A stretch of DNA of 64,000 bases from Tenebrio molitor (taxonomy: Eukaryota; Arthropoda; Insecta; Coleoptera; Tenebrionidae), in the NCBI RefSeq assembly GCF_963966145.1, contig NC_091046.1, forward strand, positions 20,646,001-20,710,000, in the 5' to 3' direction. Position 1 is the stretch's first letter. The number at the start of each line of letters is the position of its first letter. A program made the position numbers and the translations under genes. Shown piece by piece: positions 55,445 through 64,000 of the stretch. The notes under the pieces were generated by a model. That model had not been told where the DNA came from. It ran no database searches and saw only the letters and a list, made by a program, of their open reading frames with translations.

Positions 55445-55832
55445 GATGTAATTACTGATTTGTCGTCTAAATTTTTAATTTCCTCTAAATCATTCGTTTT
55501 TAGATTCACTCTACAGCCGTGTTTAAAATAATAAGTTTTACATAGTGTTAAGGCCCAAAAAAAAAGACCGAAGTAAGATTACAAGTCCAATCCAATCTTT
55601 TATTACATACAAGAAGAATTAAGTCAAAAATTACATTAATTCCATGCAAAAAGCCAACACTTCACCATAAATGACTTACACAGCTTAAAGCTGTATAAAC
55701 TAAACAAATCTATGGGATATACTTTTATAAAAATTAATAATAGGAAAGTCTTAATAGAACAACCCTATCTACTGTCAAAAAGGATTAGGTTTCTGCGAAA
55801 ATATCAACAATATTTAGAAACTACATATAATA
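55445..55832. other. Flank of the BEL element, nothing recognised
   Basis: Apart from AT-rich sequence, no structure or coding support was found. Confidence 0.5.
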
Positions 55833-55934
55833 CGGGGTCATTATAAATGATTGTCCCATCGTAGGTGGCTGTGCGCTATGCTTTAGGTGCACAGCTACGT
55901 CCACTAGTTGTTACAAACATTTATAATGACCCCG
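55833..55934. mobile_element. 102-base MITE, CGGGGTCATTATAAATG ends (family M6, copy 1)
   Basis: CGGGGTCATTATAAATGATT and ACATTTATAATGACCCCG are flanked by TA at both ends. The interior GTAGGTGGCTGTGC pairs loosely with GCACAGCTACGTCC. A larger relative is at 61765-61994. Confidence 0.88.
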
Positions 55935-56399
55935 TACATCTTCATATTCCTCGATAAAACGTGGATATGTTACGGGAATAGTGCGTAGGGGCGCAAATGT
56001 GCACATTTACCGGCAACCGTTCATAATGACCGGTTTCGATGGTAAATGTACTCTTTCAGTCGTCCTTTTCGTACATTCACCTTTCAAACATGGATTGTGC
56101 GAACATTTATCAGAGGAGGATGGTAAATGTGGATATAAATTTACTACGACTGAAGCCAAAGCAGAATAATCCATATACAAATGAACACACTAAACGAATG
56201 ACCGGTAAAAAAATCTGGAAAATTGGAGAAATATACACTAATATGCATTTTTTCCCAAAATATGCTTAAAATGTGCAAAATATGCATTTTCAAAATGACG
56301 TAATTTCATTCAAAATGTATTAATACGCCCAGAAAATCCAATATTTTTTCTATATACGTCATAGAAACAAATATGCAAGTTGCATAGAATCCGAGCTTT
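55935..56399. other. Flank with repeated TATGCA motifs
   Basis: GGTAAATGT-type blocks repeat at 56039 and 56120, and AATATGCATTTT repeats at about 56241 and 56280. This may be the 3' non-coding end of the Tc1 relic at 56400-56902. No gene was seen. Confidence 0.4.
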
Positions 56400-56902
56400 G
56401 GTAATTAGGATTAAATTTTTCGTTCTTTGGACATCTTACTCATTGTATTCCATCAGAACTGCACAAGTTAAATTTAGTTTCGTCAGAGAATAGAATGTTT
56501 TTCCACTGGCGCGGTGTCCAATTCAAATGATCTTTTGCAAACTGTAACCGGGCTTCTCGATTTTGAGCAGAAATGAACGGTTTCTTTGCTGGTTTTCTTC
56601 CATAAAGTCCAATTTCATAAGTCGACGTCTAATAGACTAGACCTAACATTTGGAATTTCCTTTTTTATTTTTACTGCATTCCAAAAAGGATTCTGCCTTG
56701 ACACCATTCCTATTTTTCTGTCAGTGGTTTTGTCGGTTTTTCGAGGTCTTCCCGATTTCGGAATATTAACTAAACTTCTTTGATTGCACAAAGAAATTGT
56801 TTTTGAAATATCACTTTGTCGCTCTCCAGACTGAAGCTTATTATTATCAACTATTAATTTTCGCATATCTACAGACAAACTTTTACCTTTATTTGGCGTA
56901 TA
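56400..56902 (-). pseudogene. Tc1-like transposase remnant
   Basis: On the minus strand from about 56890: KGKSLSVDMRKLIVDNNKLQ, GERQSDISKTISLCNQRS, IPKSGRPRKTDKTTDRKIG, MVSRQNPFWNAVKIKKEI and, further, NWTPRQWKNILFSDETKFNL. These are the first helix-turn-helix, the GRPRKT AT-hook-like linker, the second helix-turn-helix and the first catalytic Asp (FSDETKF) of a Tc1 transposase. Stops break it, and the rest of the DDE domain downstream of about 56420 is missing. The N-terminus abuts the left end of the MITE at 56903. Confidence 0.85.
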
Positions 56903-57921
56903 CAGTGTGAACGCAAAGTTTGGAACAAAATTCATAATAACGTAATGTGATGTTTTTAAAAAAATCACTCGGACAGGTCGATTTTATTTTGAAAAATGCC
57001 ATCCTGTGACGTGCAACTTGTTTCAATGACGTCACTGCTTTTTGCGCAATGACGTCATGACCAATTTTTTTAAATGACAACCCCCACTTTTTTTCTTCTC
57101 TTTTTGATAGACTCTTCTACTACCTAAACGACGAATGAAAAAAATTGGTACCATACATGACAACTTTTTGAGAAAATGGCAATTTTTATTTAAAAAATTT
57201 AATTTAATATTTAATGTTTTTTTTTTTGTATGGGTTTATTTAAAACAGAAGGCTTATTTTAATCGATCAAACAATTTAGAAGATTTACTGCAGCAAATTC
57301 GCTCTAAAATGGAACGAAAAGTCCTGACATTATTGAGCGCAGTGTACAAAGTGTCGGTAAGTGCCAAATGGATGACAGGGAATAATTTCAACATTTGCGT
57401 CAAACTTTATTGTTAACCTTAGACGGTTGTTTGTATTTGTTTGAGGTCAATTAAAATATTTACATTAAAAATTAAATTAATTTTTTTAAATAAAATTAGC
57501 CATTTTCTCAAAAAAAATTGTTAGGTAAGGTTGGTGATGACTGATGATGTAAAAAATACAGTCTAAATTTTCAAAACTGGCGTTTATTCCGACAACGTAC
57601 AAATCGTTCGACAACTCTGAATCGACTGACTCTCCTCTACCCTCCACCTGATTCCGTCTCACATTTTTTGCCAAGCGTGCTAAACATATCGATACTAAAA
57701 ACTATAAAATGTTCATATTCTTCGGACCAGGGTCATTTATGTGTCATGATCCACTTTTTCTCATAATGACGTCATTGCGCAAAAACCAATGACGTCATTT
57801 AAACAAGTTGTACGTCACAGGATGGCATTTTTCAAAATAAAATCGACCTGTCCGAGCGATTTTCCAAAAAACATCACATAACGCTACTATGAATTTTGTT
57901 CCAAACTTTATGTTCACACTG
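56903..57921. mobile_element. 1 kb TA-flanked element with CRE pairs (family M3)
   Basis: CAGTGTGAACGCAAAGTTTG and its inverse ending AAACTTTATGTTCACACTG start arms of about 180 bases; TA flanks both. Each arm holds two TGACGTCA octamers (57027-57034, 57050-57057, 57767-57774, 57790-57797) separated by about 23 bases with GCGCAA between. The interior frame 57135-57416 (NRSNNLEDLLQQIRSKMERK) resembles the C-terminus of a mariner-like transposase, so this is probably an internally deleted transposon. A truncated relative is at 26051-26340. Confidence 0.88.
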
Positions 57922-57924
57922 TAA

Positions 57925-58173
57925 AGTTCTCCCAGAGCTGCAGCGGTTTTATGGCAGGGTACCATTGTATAAACGTTAACAACACCGACAATAGGTTTAA
58001 ACCGCAAGTACAACCCCTAATCGTAAATTCGTCCAAGTACTACCCTGTAAACTGACAGGTATAGAACGAAAATGATGATTGACAGGGGTCTGTTTATGTC
58101 GCGTATCGGCATCTCAACAGACGTAATAATTGCTATTGCCTTGCCATAAAACCGCTGCAGCTCTGGGAGAACT
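57925..58173. mobile_element. MITE with AGTTCTCCCAGAGCTGCAG ends
   Basis: AGTTCTCCCAGAGCTGCAGC and GCTGCAGCTCTGGGAGAACT are perfect inverted ends reaching CCATAAAACC inside. The unit abuts the right end of the M3 element. TA-type flanks (TAA before, ATA after). Confidence 0.85.
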
Positions 58174-58760
58174 ATATACTACAGAGACACACAAATTTTA
58201 AGGCGCTTAGCTGTGGTAACTCGTTAAAAATGCATAAAACCAAATGTTTCCTTACTTTTGTCCCTACAAAAGCAAACAAAAAAGGCGTTTTTGTATAACA
58301 ACTTATCATACCTATTCAATTTTTATATGACTATAGTCTCTTTTGAGTCGGTAGCATCTGCATTTCCATACACATTTTATTCGTATCAGTTTTTGCAGAT
58401 ATAATTCGAAGTTTTTAATTTGTTTCTTTACTTTTGGCCGGTACCGTATATATTTTAAAACAAATAAGTGCAATCTAAACATCCGGATGACTACTCTTAA
58501 TCTAAAATAGCTGCACCAATAAATAAAGCCGAAAACTTCCAGAAATATATTCCGAATACATATCAAGTATTCTTTTTTTAGAATGTTTTCAGCAATAGTT
58601 TCCCAGTATTCCAAAGGAAAAGATAAGGATAAAAATGAGTCGTGTATGAAAGTACGGTATAATAATAAATGAGTCACTACCGTATTTATTTTAAAAATCT
58701 AGTTCAACGGTTTCAAATGATTTTTTTTAATCATTTAACATAGATTTACTTTGTCCTCTA
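58174..58760. other. Stretch with one unassigned minus-strand frame
   Basis: A minus-strand open frame of 121 codons (58312-58677) is rich in Ile, Leu, Arg and Tyr and shows no recognisable motif. I have no evidence that it is a gene. Confidence 0.35.
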
Positions 58761-58856
58761 ATGGCCGTTTGCACCGAGGTTCCTTATTTTTAAACCAAGC
58801 TTAAAAACAATTGTTGCTACAATTTCAATAATTCTAACTAAAGCCTGGATTATAGT

Positions 58857-59117
58857 GAACATAACAGAACCGTAGCCGGATCCTCTTTCCGTACCGTAAA
58901 GTTAAACTCTGTGCCAGGCAATGAAAGCTATTATAGTGACCGCAGACCTTGCCGCATCGTATTGTTACCGTACGAAATTTCGCCAACTTTTTGAACGCAA
59001 CAGAACCGTAGCCGCATCCGCTTTCCGTACCGTAAAGTTAAACTCTGTGCCAGGCAATGAAAGCTATTATAGTGGCCGCAGACCGTGCCGCATCGTATTG
59101 TTACCGTATGAAAGTTC
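58857..59117 (+). repeat. 136-base tandem duplication near the Harbinger left end
   Basis: The unit containing CAGAACCGTAGCC, TTTCCGTACCGTAAAG and GCATCGTATTGTTACCGTA occurs twice (58857-58992 and from 58993), with few differences. Repeated subterminal motifs are common binding regions in such elements; that role is inferred. Confidence 0.85.
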
Positions 59118-59363
59118 GCCAACATTTATCTTATATGGGACGGGTACCTACGAAAATGGCCTTGAGCTGTAACAAATAGCCAATCAGAATGCAGAATGTG
59201 AGAGTGGAGTGGCAGTGCCTATGGCATATAATGAGTAATCTGTCCTATGGTGCCGACAGCACAGCCCACAGCCCGACAGTTGTTAAAGAAACAAAGGATA
59301 AACTGTTTGACATCGGAAATTCCCGTCAAAATTTCTAACCTAGTAACCAGTAACCTATACCTA

Positions 59364-59950
59364 TTAGTTATTTATTTAACGAGTTCGTGTGTAATTTTGG
59401 CTTTTTTTGGCATGAGTGGACCAGTTTAAAACTCGAGTGAAACGAGAGTTTTAAAGGTCCACGAGTGCCATAAAAAGCCAAAATTACACAAGAACGAGTT
59501 TAATTCAACGTTTTTTTGTTCGACGAGCCCCTTAAAGGTTCCATATCGCTTAAAATCTTTAAAATTAACTTGACGTTTCGTTTTGACAAGTTGTCAAATT
59601 TATCAAAATCCGTTCACACAGAAGAAAATTCTAAAATTCTGAGAGTGTCGAACAAAAATAGTAGTTTATTTAATGAGTTCGCGCGTAAATTGGGCCTTTT
59701 TTGGCACGAGTGGACCATTTTAAAACGCTCGTTACACTCGCGTTTTAAAATGGTCCACTCGTGCCAAAAAAGGCCCAATTTACACACGAACGAGTTGAAT
59801 ACAACATTTTTTGGTTCGACGAGCCTCTTAAAAGCCCCAAATCGCTTAAAATCTTTAAAATTAGCTTGACGTTTCGTTTTGACAAGTTGTGACATTTATC
59901 AAAATCCATTCACAAAGGAGAAAATTCTCAAATTCTGACAGTGTTGAACC
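59364..59950. mobile_element. Two tandem copies of the 289-base foldback (H19, H20)
   Basis: Copy 2 (59364-59656) repeats the three-level GA/GA plan; its tip at 59425-59455 is AAACTC, GA, GT, loop GAA, AC, GA, GAGTTT. Copy 3 (59660-59950) keeps GA/GA at the outer level, but its tip (59722-59746) is AAAACGC, TC, GT, loop TAC, AC, TC, GCGTTTT, and the middle level is fully paired (GA against TC). The centre of copy 3 is therefore inverted relative to copies 1 and 2. The non-hairpin tail with TTGACGTTTCGTTTTGACAA is present in both. Confidence 0.85.
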
Positions 59951-60639
59951 AAAAAATAATTTTATTGCCACGAGGTATATTTGTGGCTATAACAAATAAC
60001 TAAAAAAGCAGGTTACTTTAATTTAACATGAGTCGTGGTAAAATTGTGGCAATATTGTTAGAATCTATTATATTATTTACGTTTTTTTTTTTAACTTTTA
60101 TAGAACAACCAAACCTGGGCACATTGATTAATCTAGTTGCGCTCGTTCCGAAATCTTGCCTTCTCTCAAAATAAAATCTTACTTTTAACACTTATATCAC
60201 TAAACTAAACTATATTTTGTACCTAATTTAGAATTTGTCATACTCTCGTGTCAAAAATGGATTACTCCCTAGGATTTAGGGATCCAATCAGCTTTAATTA
60301 GGTTTTCATTTCCACAATGCAAGATGTTGTTTCTCCACAGTTGGGTTAAAATCAGAAACGTTTTTTGTTGAAGGGATGGCTTTATAATATAATAATTTGT
60401 TATGGCCCTTTTCTCTCGCGCCAATAGAACCACCACAGTTCGTTTGAACTTTCCATTTTAAACTTTTTACAAAATGCACTTAAATAATTTTGCAATTTAT
60501 TTGACAATGTCTATTTAAACAAATGAATAGTTTGAAAAATCAAAAAAATAATAGATATCAACCGGGCAATATGAAAATAACTAGTGATTTAACCAACCTA
60601 ACAACTGCAATTTTGATTTTGACAGTCCAAATGTTTTTT

Positions 60640-60960
60640 GAATGGACTTTATGCGAGAACAGGCATGGGACGAAATAGGAAGGACCCTATCTACTGAATA
60701 TAACATTTTAGTGGGAACGCCTCATCAGCAACAATGACATACGGCAATTCTATATCTGTTCCTGGAAGTTTTTCACTTCCCAACATTTTTATTTGCTTTG
60801 CTAAATCTGTCAAATATTTACTGGTATTAAATAGGTATTACATAAATTATTATTAATATTACTTTATGTCTTCTGGGATCTCTCTGGCTTCTCAACAAAA
60901 TACGAATTGGAATAGCATAACCTACAATATTTAACATGAAATCTGTCAATACCTTAGGGG
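60640..60960 (-). pseudogene. PIF/Harbinger transposase remnant
   Basis: The minus-strand reading contains KYLTDLAKQIKMLGSEKLPG and ELPYVIVADEAFPLK. The VADEAFPL block is the signature around the second catalytic Asp of Harbinger nucleases. The downstream MRPY-type block is broken, and upstream parts are too decayed to follow. RILLRSQRDPRR near 60870-60905 may be another fragment. Confidence 0.78.
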
Positions 60961-61246
60961 TACGGCAACGTTACGGGTCACTATAACTAGCAACGCATTT
61001 TTGCGGGGACGTTGCGATTGCGGGGAAGGGCACGGTTCGGGATACGGAAGCGTTCCGGTCACTATAATCTAAGCTTAAGGTTTAAGCTCTTCTTAATTTT
61101 AAATTACGACGGTGCAAATGGCTATTAATAATTTAAAAGTAAAAATAAATGTTACAATAATAAGTTCAAATAATAAAAACAATTAGAAAAATACGTGGCA
61201 GCAAATTTATATTTTAAATGGGTCAGTAGGTACTAAAACTATGTAC

Positions 61247-61432
61247 TATTGGGGACACGGAAAACTGGGCAGATGTCTCATTCAGTTGTGAAAATTTCTA
61301 AACCATACCTTAGCTACTCATAACCAAGTTGACAGTTTTTTTGAAAATATCAATCATAATGACGGTAAAGGTGCATTTACATTGACACTTTTTGAAATGA
61401 CAATAACAGACTGTCCAGGATTCCATGTCCCT
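61247..61432. mobile_element. MITE with GGGACACGGAAAACTGG ends
   Basis: GGGACACGGAAAACTGG on the left mirrors CCAGGATTCCATGTCCC on the right. The block ATCAATCATAATGACGGTAA and its downstream TACATTGACA resemble 43675-43720 and 30900-30945, so these MITEs share subterminal sequence with Tc1-like relics. Confidence 0.65.
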
Positions 61433-61764
61433 CATTGTATTACCTAACAATAACTACTCGAAATTCGAAATTTCAAATACACTCAATACACTCAAATACA
61501 CAACCTAGACATCTTTTTCGGTTTGTTTATAAAATATTTAATAATCGAGAATACATTTCTTCTAAAAACAATTTCTTCTATAGCAATAAAATATTAGATA
61601 ATATTTTACATTTCTTTTGTTATAATTCACATAACATTTTTTAAAGAATATTATGAATTAATTATAATACAGTGCCAGTGTAAAGTACTTAAAGAACAAA
61701 ATTCCTTAAATTTACATCGCTGACTTCTAGCAAAAATCGTGGTTATTTCTTGGTGTTAATTATA
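61433..61764. other. Stretch between MITEs, nothing recognised
   Basis: Only AT-rich sequence with unsupported short frames was seen. Confidence 0.5.
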
Positions 61765-61994
61765 CAGGTCATTTATAAATGATTGTCCCTTCGCAGTTGG
61801 CGTTGAAAACCCACACAAATTTGGTATGTGCCGCTAGCTTCGCAACGTTAGACAAACTAGTAGACAAATTTACACTACCGCCAGCAGCGCTGCCTATCGG
61901 CGATGCTAGTCTCACTCATGTTAAAAAGCTTGCGGCACATTCAACTAGGTGACCAACGCCTACTGCGATGAGACAATCATTTATAATGACCCCG
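61765..61994. mobile_element. MITE family M6, copy 2
   Basis: CAGGTCATTTATAAATGATT and AATCATTTATAATGACCCCG are inverted ends with TA flanks. TTGGCGTTG mirrors CAACGCCTA inside. The core is GC-rich (CGCCAGCAGCGCTGCC). Confidence 0.85.
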
Positions 61995-62652
61995 TACTTT
62001 TCTATTCTACACAGTGGCGGGTGGGGTGGGACAACTCAAAACTTTTAGACGACACAACAAAATTACATTTTTTGAAAGTACTGTTGTATTAAAAAAAAAA
62101 CGCGTACACCTATTAGCTGCATGTGTAATTTTGTTGTTCTGGCGTTTATTAACGTCATACTGTGACACTTAAATTATTAAAAAATGCCAATACCAAAATT
62201 CTCTGAACAAGAAAGGTGGGAATTTAGTGCAGTCTACGTAGACTAAATGCGATTATAAATGCAAACGGCGCCACGACCAAATATTAGGAATGTAATATTC
62301 AAATAAAGTTATCTAAAAATTAAGACATTACCTGTCTTATAACTTTTGTCAAAATGACAGAAAACGTCCGATTTTAAACGATAAAAAAAACCTATAAATT
62401 TTTTTTATCTGGCTCAAATGGTGTACGCGATTTTTTTGAATACAACTGTATATTTTCGTATAAATAAAAAGATCACATAAAAATAAATTCTCAAAATGAG
62501 CTCCACCAACTTCCTCACAAATATTTAAACCATGTTCAAACAAATAAGTTGAGAACATTACGAATAGCTTGTGATCCCATTTGCCGAAGTTCATGTTTAA
62601 TTCTCGCCTTTAAGTCATCGATGTTATTAGAATCTACTGATACTCTTCTGTA
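61995..62652. other. Stretch between MITEs, nothing recognised
   Basis: A minus-strand frame at 62349-62594 shows no known motif. Confidence 0.45.
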
Positions 62653-63085
62653 CAGGGTGATTCTGAAATAAGCTTGGAAAAAAAACAGTAATTGGTGATG
62701 ATAAGTCATAGACAAAAAAAATTTCTTATAGAAGTTTTTCCGTTTTCGAGATACAAATGATTGAAAATTTGATTAAAATTGCTAGTACGCTGCTGAGTTA
62801 AAGGTGCTTAATTGATTATCCTGGTAGTTTAGCAACAAAACGTGACATTACTCCTTTCGATCATTTTCATAGAAATATTTACAAAGCAGTGTGCTTGTAC
62901 CTGTGGAGTTGATGTAACAATAATTGTTGCTAATGGAGGAAATAAATTCGGACAAATTTCTCCTATTCATAGGCTTCGAAAATACAAGGATATGGGGTAA
63001 TTTCCATCCTTTTGATTTCACCCCCAAAAGTCATTTATGCAGGATTACTCCACATTTTTTTCCAAACTTATTTCAAAATCACCTG
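62653..63085. mobile_element. TA-flanked MITE, CAGGGTGATTCTGAAATAAG ends
   Basis: CAGGGTGATTCTGAAATAAG on the left and CTTATTTCAAAATCACCTG on the right are inverted, with TA flanks. No transposase was seen. The end resembles other Tc1/mariner-type MITEs of the window. Confidence 0.8.
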
Positions 63086-63475
63086 TATTTTAAAGGATCG
63101 ATTTAAAAAAGGAAACACGTGTTAAAATTACATTTTTTAACTTGAGGTAATTTTATTATTACTAATTGAATCTTCACCGTCTAAAATATATGCAGTTTAA
63201 ATTTCACAAAAATCCGTTGGAAAATAACTGAGATATTAGGCTCGAAAGTCTTAGCTGAGACACCCGGCATATCACTGGATAATCGATCTAAAGACCTTTC
63301 AAAAAATGTATGATTTTACCTCTGTTTTGTGTTAATTTTGTACATTATTTAATTATACCTACCATCACAATTAACAAAAGTTACAACGAAAAATAAAAAA
63401 AGGAATTTACACAAACGAGAAAGTTATTAGTTTTTCAAAATTCTCAAATCAAAGTATAAAATAAGTTATTGTATG
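63086..63475. other. Stretch between MITEs, nothing recognised
   Basis: No supported feature was found here. Confidence 0.5.
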
Positions 63476-63858
63476 TATAGTCCATTTTTTAATTATAGTC
63501 CGATGGATCAATTAATAAGCAGAGCATCTGTTATATTGCTATCTCTTTTCAACATAATGTAAAACAAGCTATTGGATTCTTGTACGTATTTCATTAAGTC
63601 CGTCCCAATATGCATCTCGCTTTGGCATGTGCGATTAGAGTAAGACGCGAATTGTACGTTTATTCCATTAGCGACGTCAAATTTCTCAAAAATTGAAATT
63701 TGTAATGATATTTGTCCCAAGATGCCAATATAAATTTTCAAATATTGGTAGCACGTAGCACCATGCACTGCTGTCAAATGTCGAAAGCAGACGCAGGTCA
63801 CGACGACTTCTTGATTCGGACTAAGCTCATCGGACTATAATCAAAAAATTGACTATAT
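63476..63858. mobile_element. TIR element with TATAGTCC-type ends
   Basis: TATAGTCCATTTTTTAATTA and TAGTCCGATG on the left mirror CATCGGACTA and TAATCAAAAAATTGACTATA on the right. The frame on the minus strand inside (63508-63801) shows no domain I know. Confidence 0.75.
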
Positions 63859-64000
63859 TAAGTATTGATCGAGTCCACTAAAAATTCCTTTTAAATATTC
63901 ACATGTGCACCGTGTGAGCAACAATTACTGTTTTAGTTGGCAATAAATTCTGGTGACTTTTATGTCATGTTCCAACAAGAAAACCATTCAATTAATAGCA

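Larger units (their letters stand above)
58842..61075 (-). mobile_element. PIF/Harbinger element with TAA target duplication
   Basis: AGCCTGGATTATAGTGAAC at the left and its inverse GTTCCGGTCACTATAATCTA with AGCT at the right are flanked by TAA (58839-58841 and 61076-61078), the usual Harbinger target. A transposase remnant at 60640-60960 on the minus strand confirms the family. Two foldback elements lie inside (59364-59950). Confidence 0.85.
58761..61125. mobile_element. Older palindromic element interrupted by a Harbinger
   Basis: GGCCGTTTGCACCGAGG on the left (58762) and CGACGGTGCAAATGGC on the right (61108-61123) are inverted, as are ACCAAGCTTAAA and the right-hand TTTAAGCTC. The Harbinger element sits between these arms, so this shell is the older element. 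Confidence 0.6.

Noticed and set aside
58312..58677. 121-codon minus-strand frame
   Set aside because: Composition is biased to Ile, Leu and Arg with no motif, and nearby sequence does not support a gene.
63508..63801. 97-codon minus-strand frame as a netrin upstream exon
   Set aside because: Cysteine spacing does not match laminin-N or EGF repeats, and it lies within a TIR element.

Overview
The window looks like insect nuclear DNA: AT-rich, intron-dominated, packed with degenerate transposable elements. A beetle is a guess; nothing here fixes the order. The only host gene I can support is a netrin on the minus strand. Two of its laminin-type EGF exons are visible, the second domain at 40481-40669 and the third at 2832-2981, both bounded by phase-1 splice sites. 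Most of the window is therefore the roughly 37.5 kb intron between them plus flanking sequence. The laminin-N and first EGF exons (expected at higher coordinates) and the C-terminal NTR exon (expected below 2832) were not found.

The intron (2982-40480) is a stack of mobile elements. It holds a nested TIR element (8592-11374, with 8661-9432 inside it), a mariner-like transposase relic (11690-12240, minus), a Helitron-like element (12619-16105), and three broken Crypton-like tyrosine-recombinase copies (12788, 23985, 29800). It also holds a Tc1-type relic (31019-31920), a YqaJ-type nuclease relic (34241-34627, minus) and a two-zinc-finger LINE with a restriction-like endonuclease (35066-38261). 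Around these lie many TA-flanked MITEs, often nested. Upstream of the second netrin exon (40670-64000) are mariner and Tc1 relics, a MULE transposase relic (44886-46107), a dead BEL/Pao retrotransposon (46950-55444) broken by three later insertions, a Tc1 relic with a 1 kb MITE beside it, and a PIF/Harbinger element (58842-61075).

The most unusual signal is not a protein. At least 15 hairpin-forming repeats, most with unrelated arm sequences, share one tip design. On one strand it reads C-GA-G, a short stem, a GNA-type loop (mostly GTA or GAA), the complementary stem, then C-GA-G again. When folded, the two GA dinucleotides face each other as a tandem G.A mismatch in otherwise good stems. One 289-base element, present in three copies, carries this mismatch at three nested levels. 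One of its copies can be compared with an unoccupied copy of its target, showing insertion.

All judgements are by eye. TIR ends, target duplications and reading frames were read directly. Family names come from recognised motifs and no search was run.
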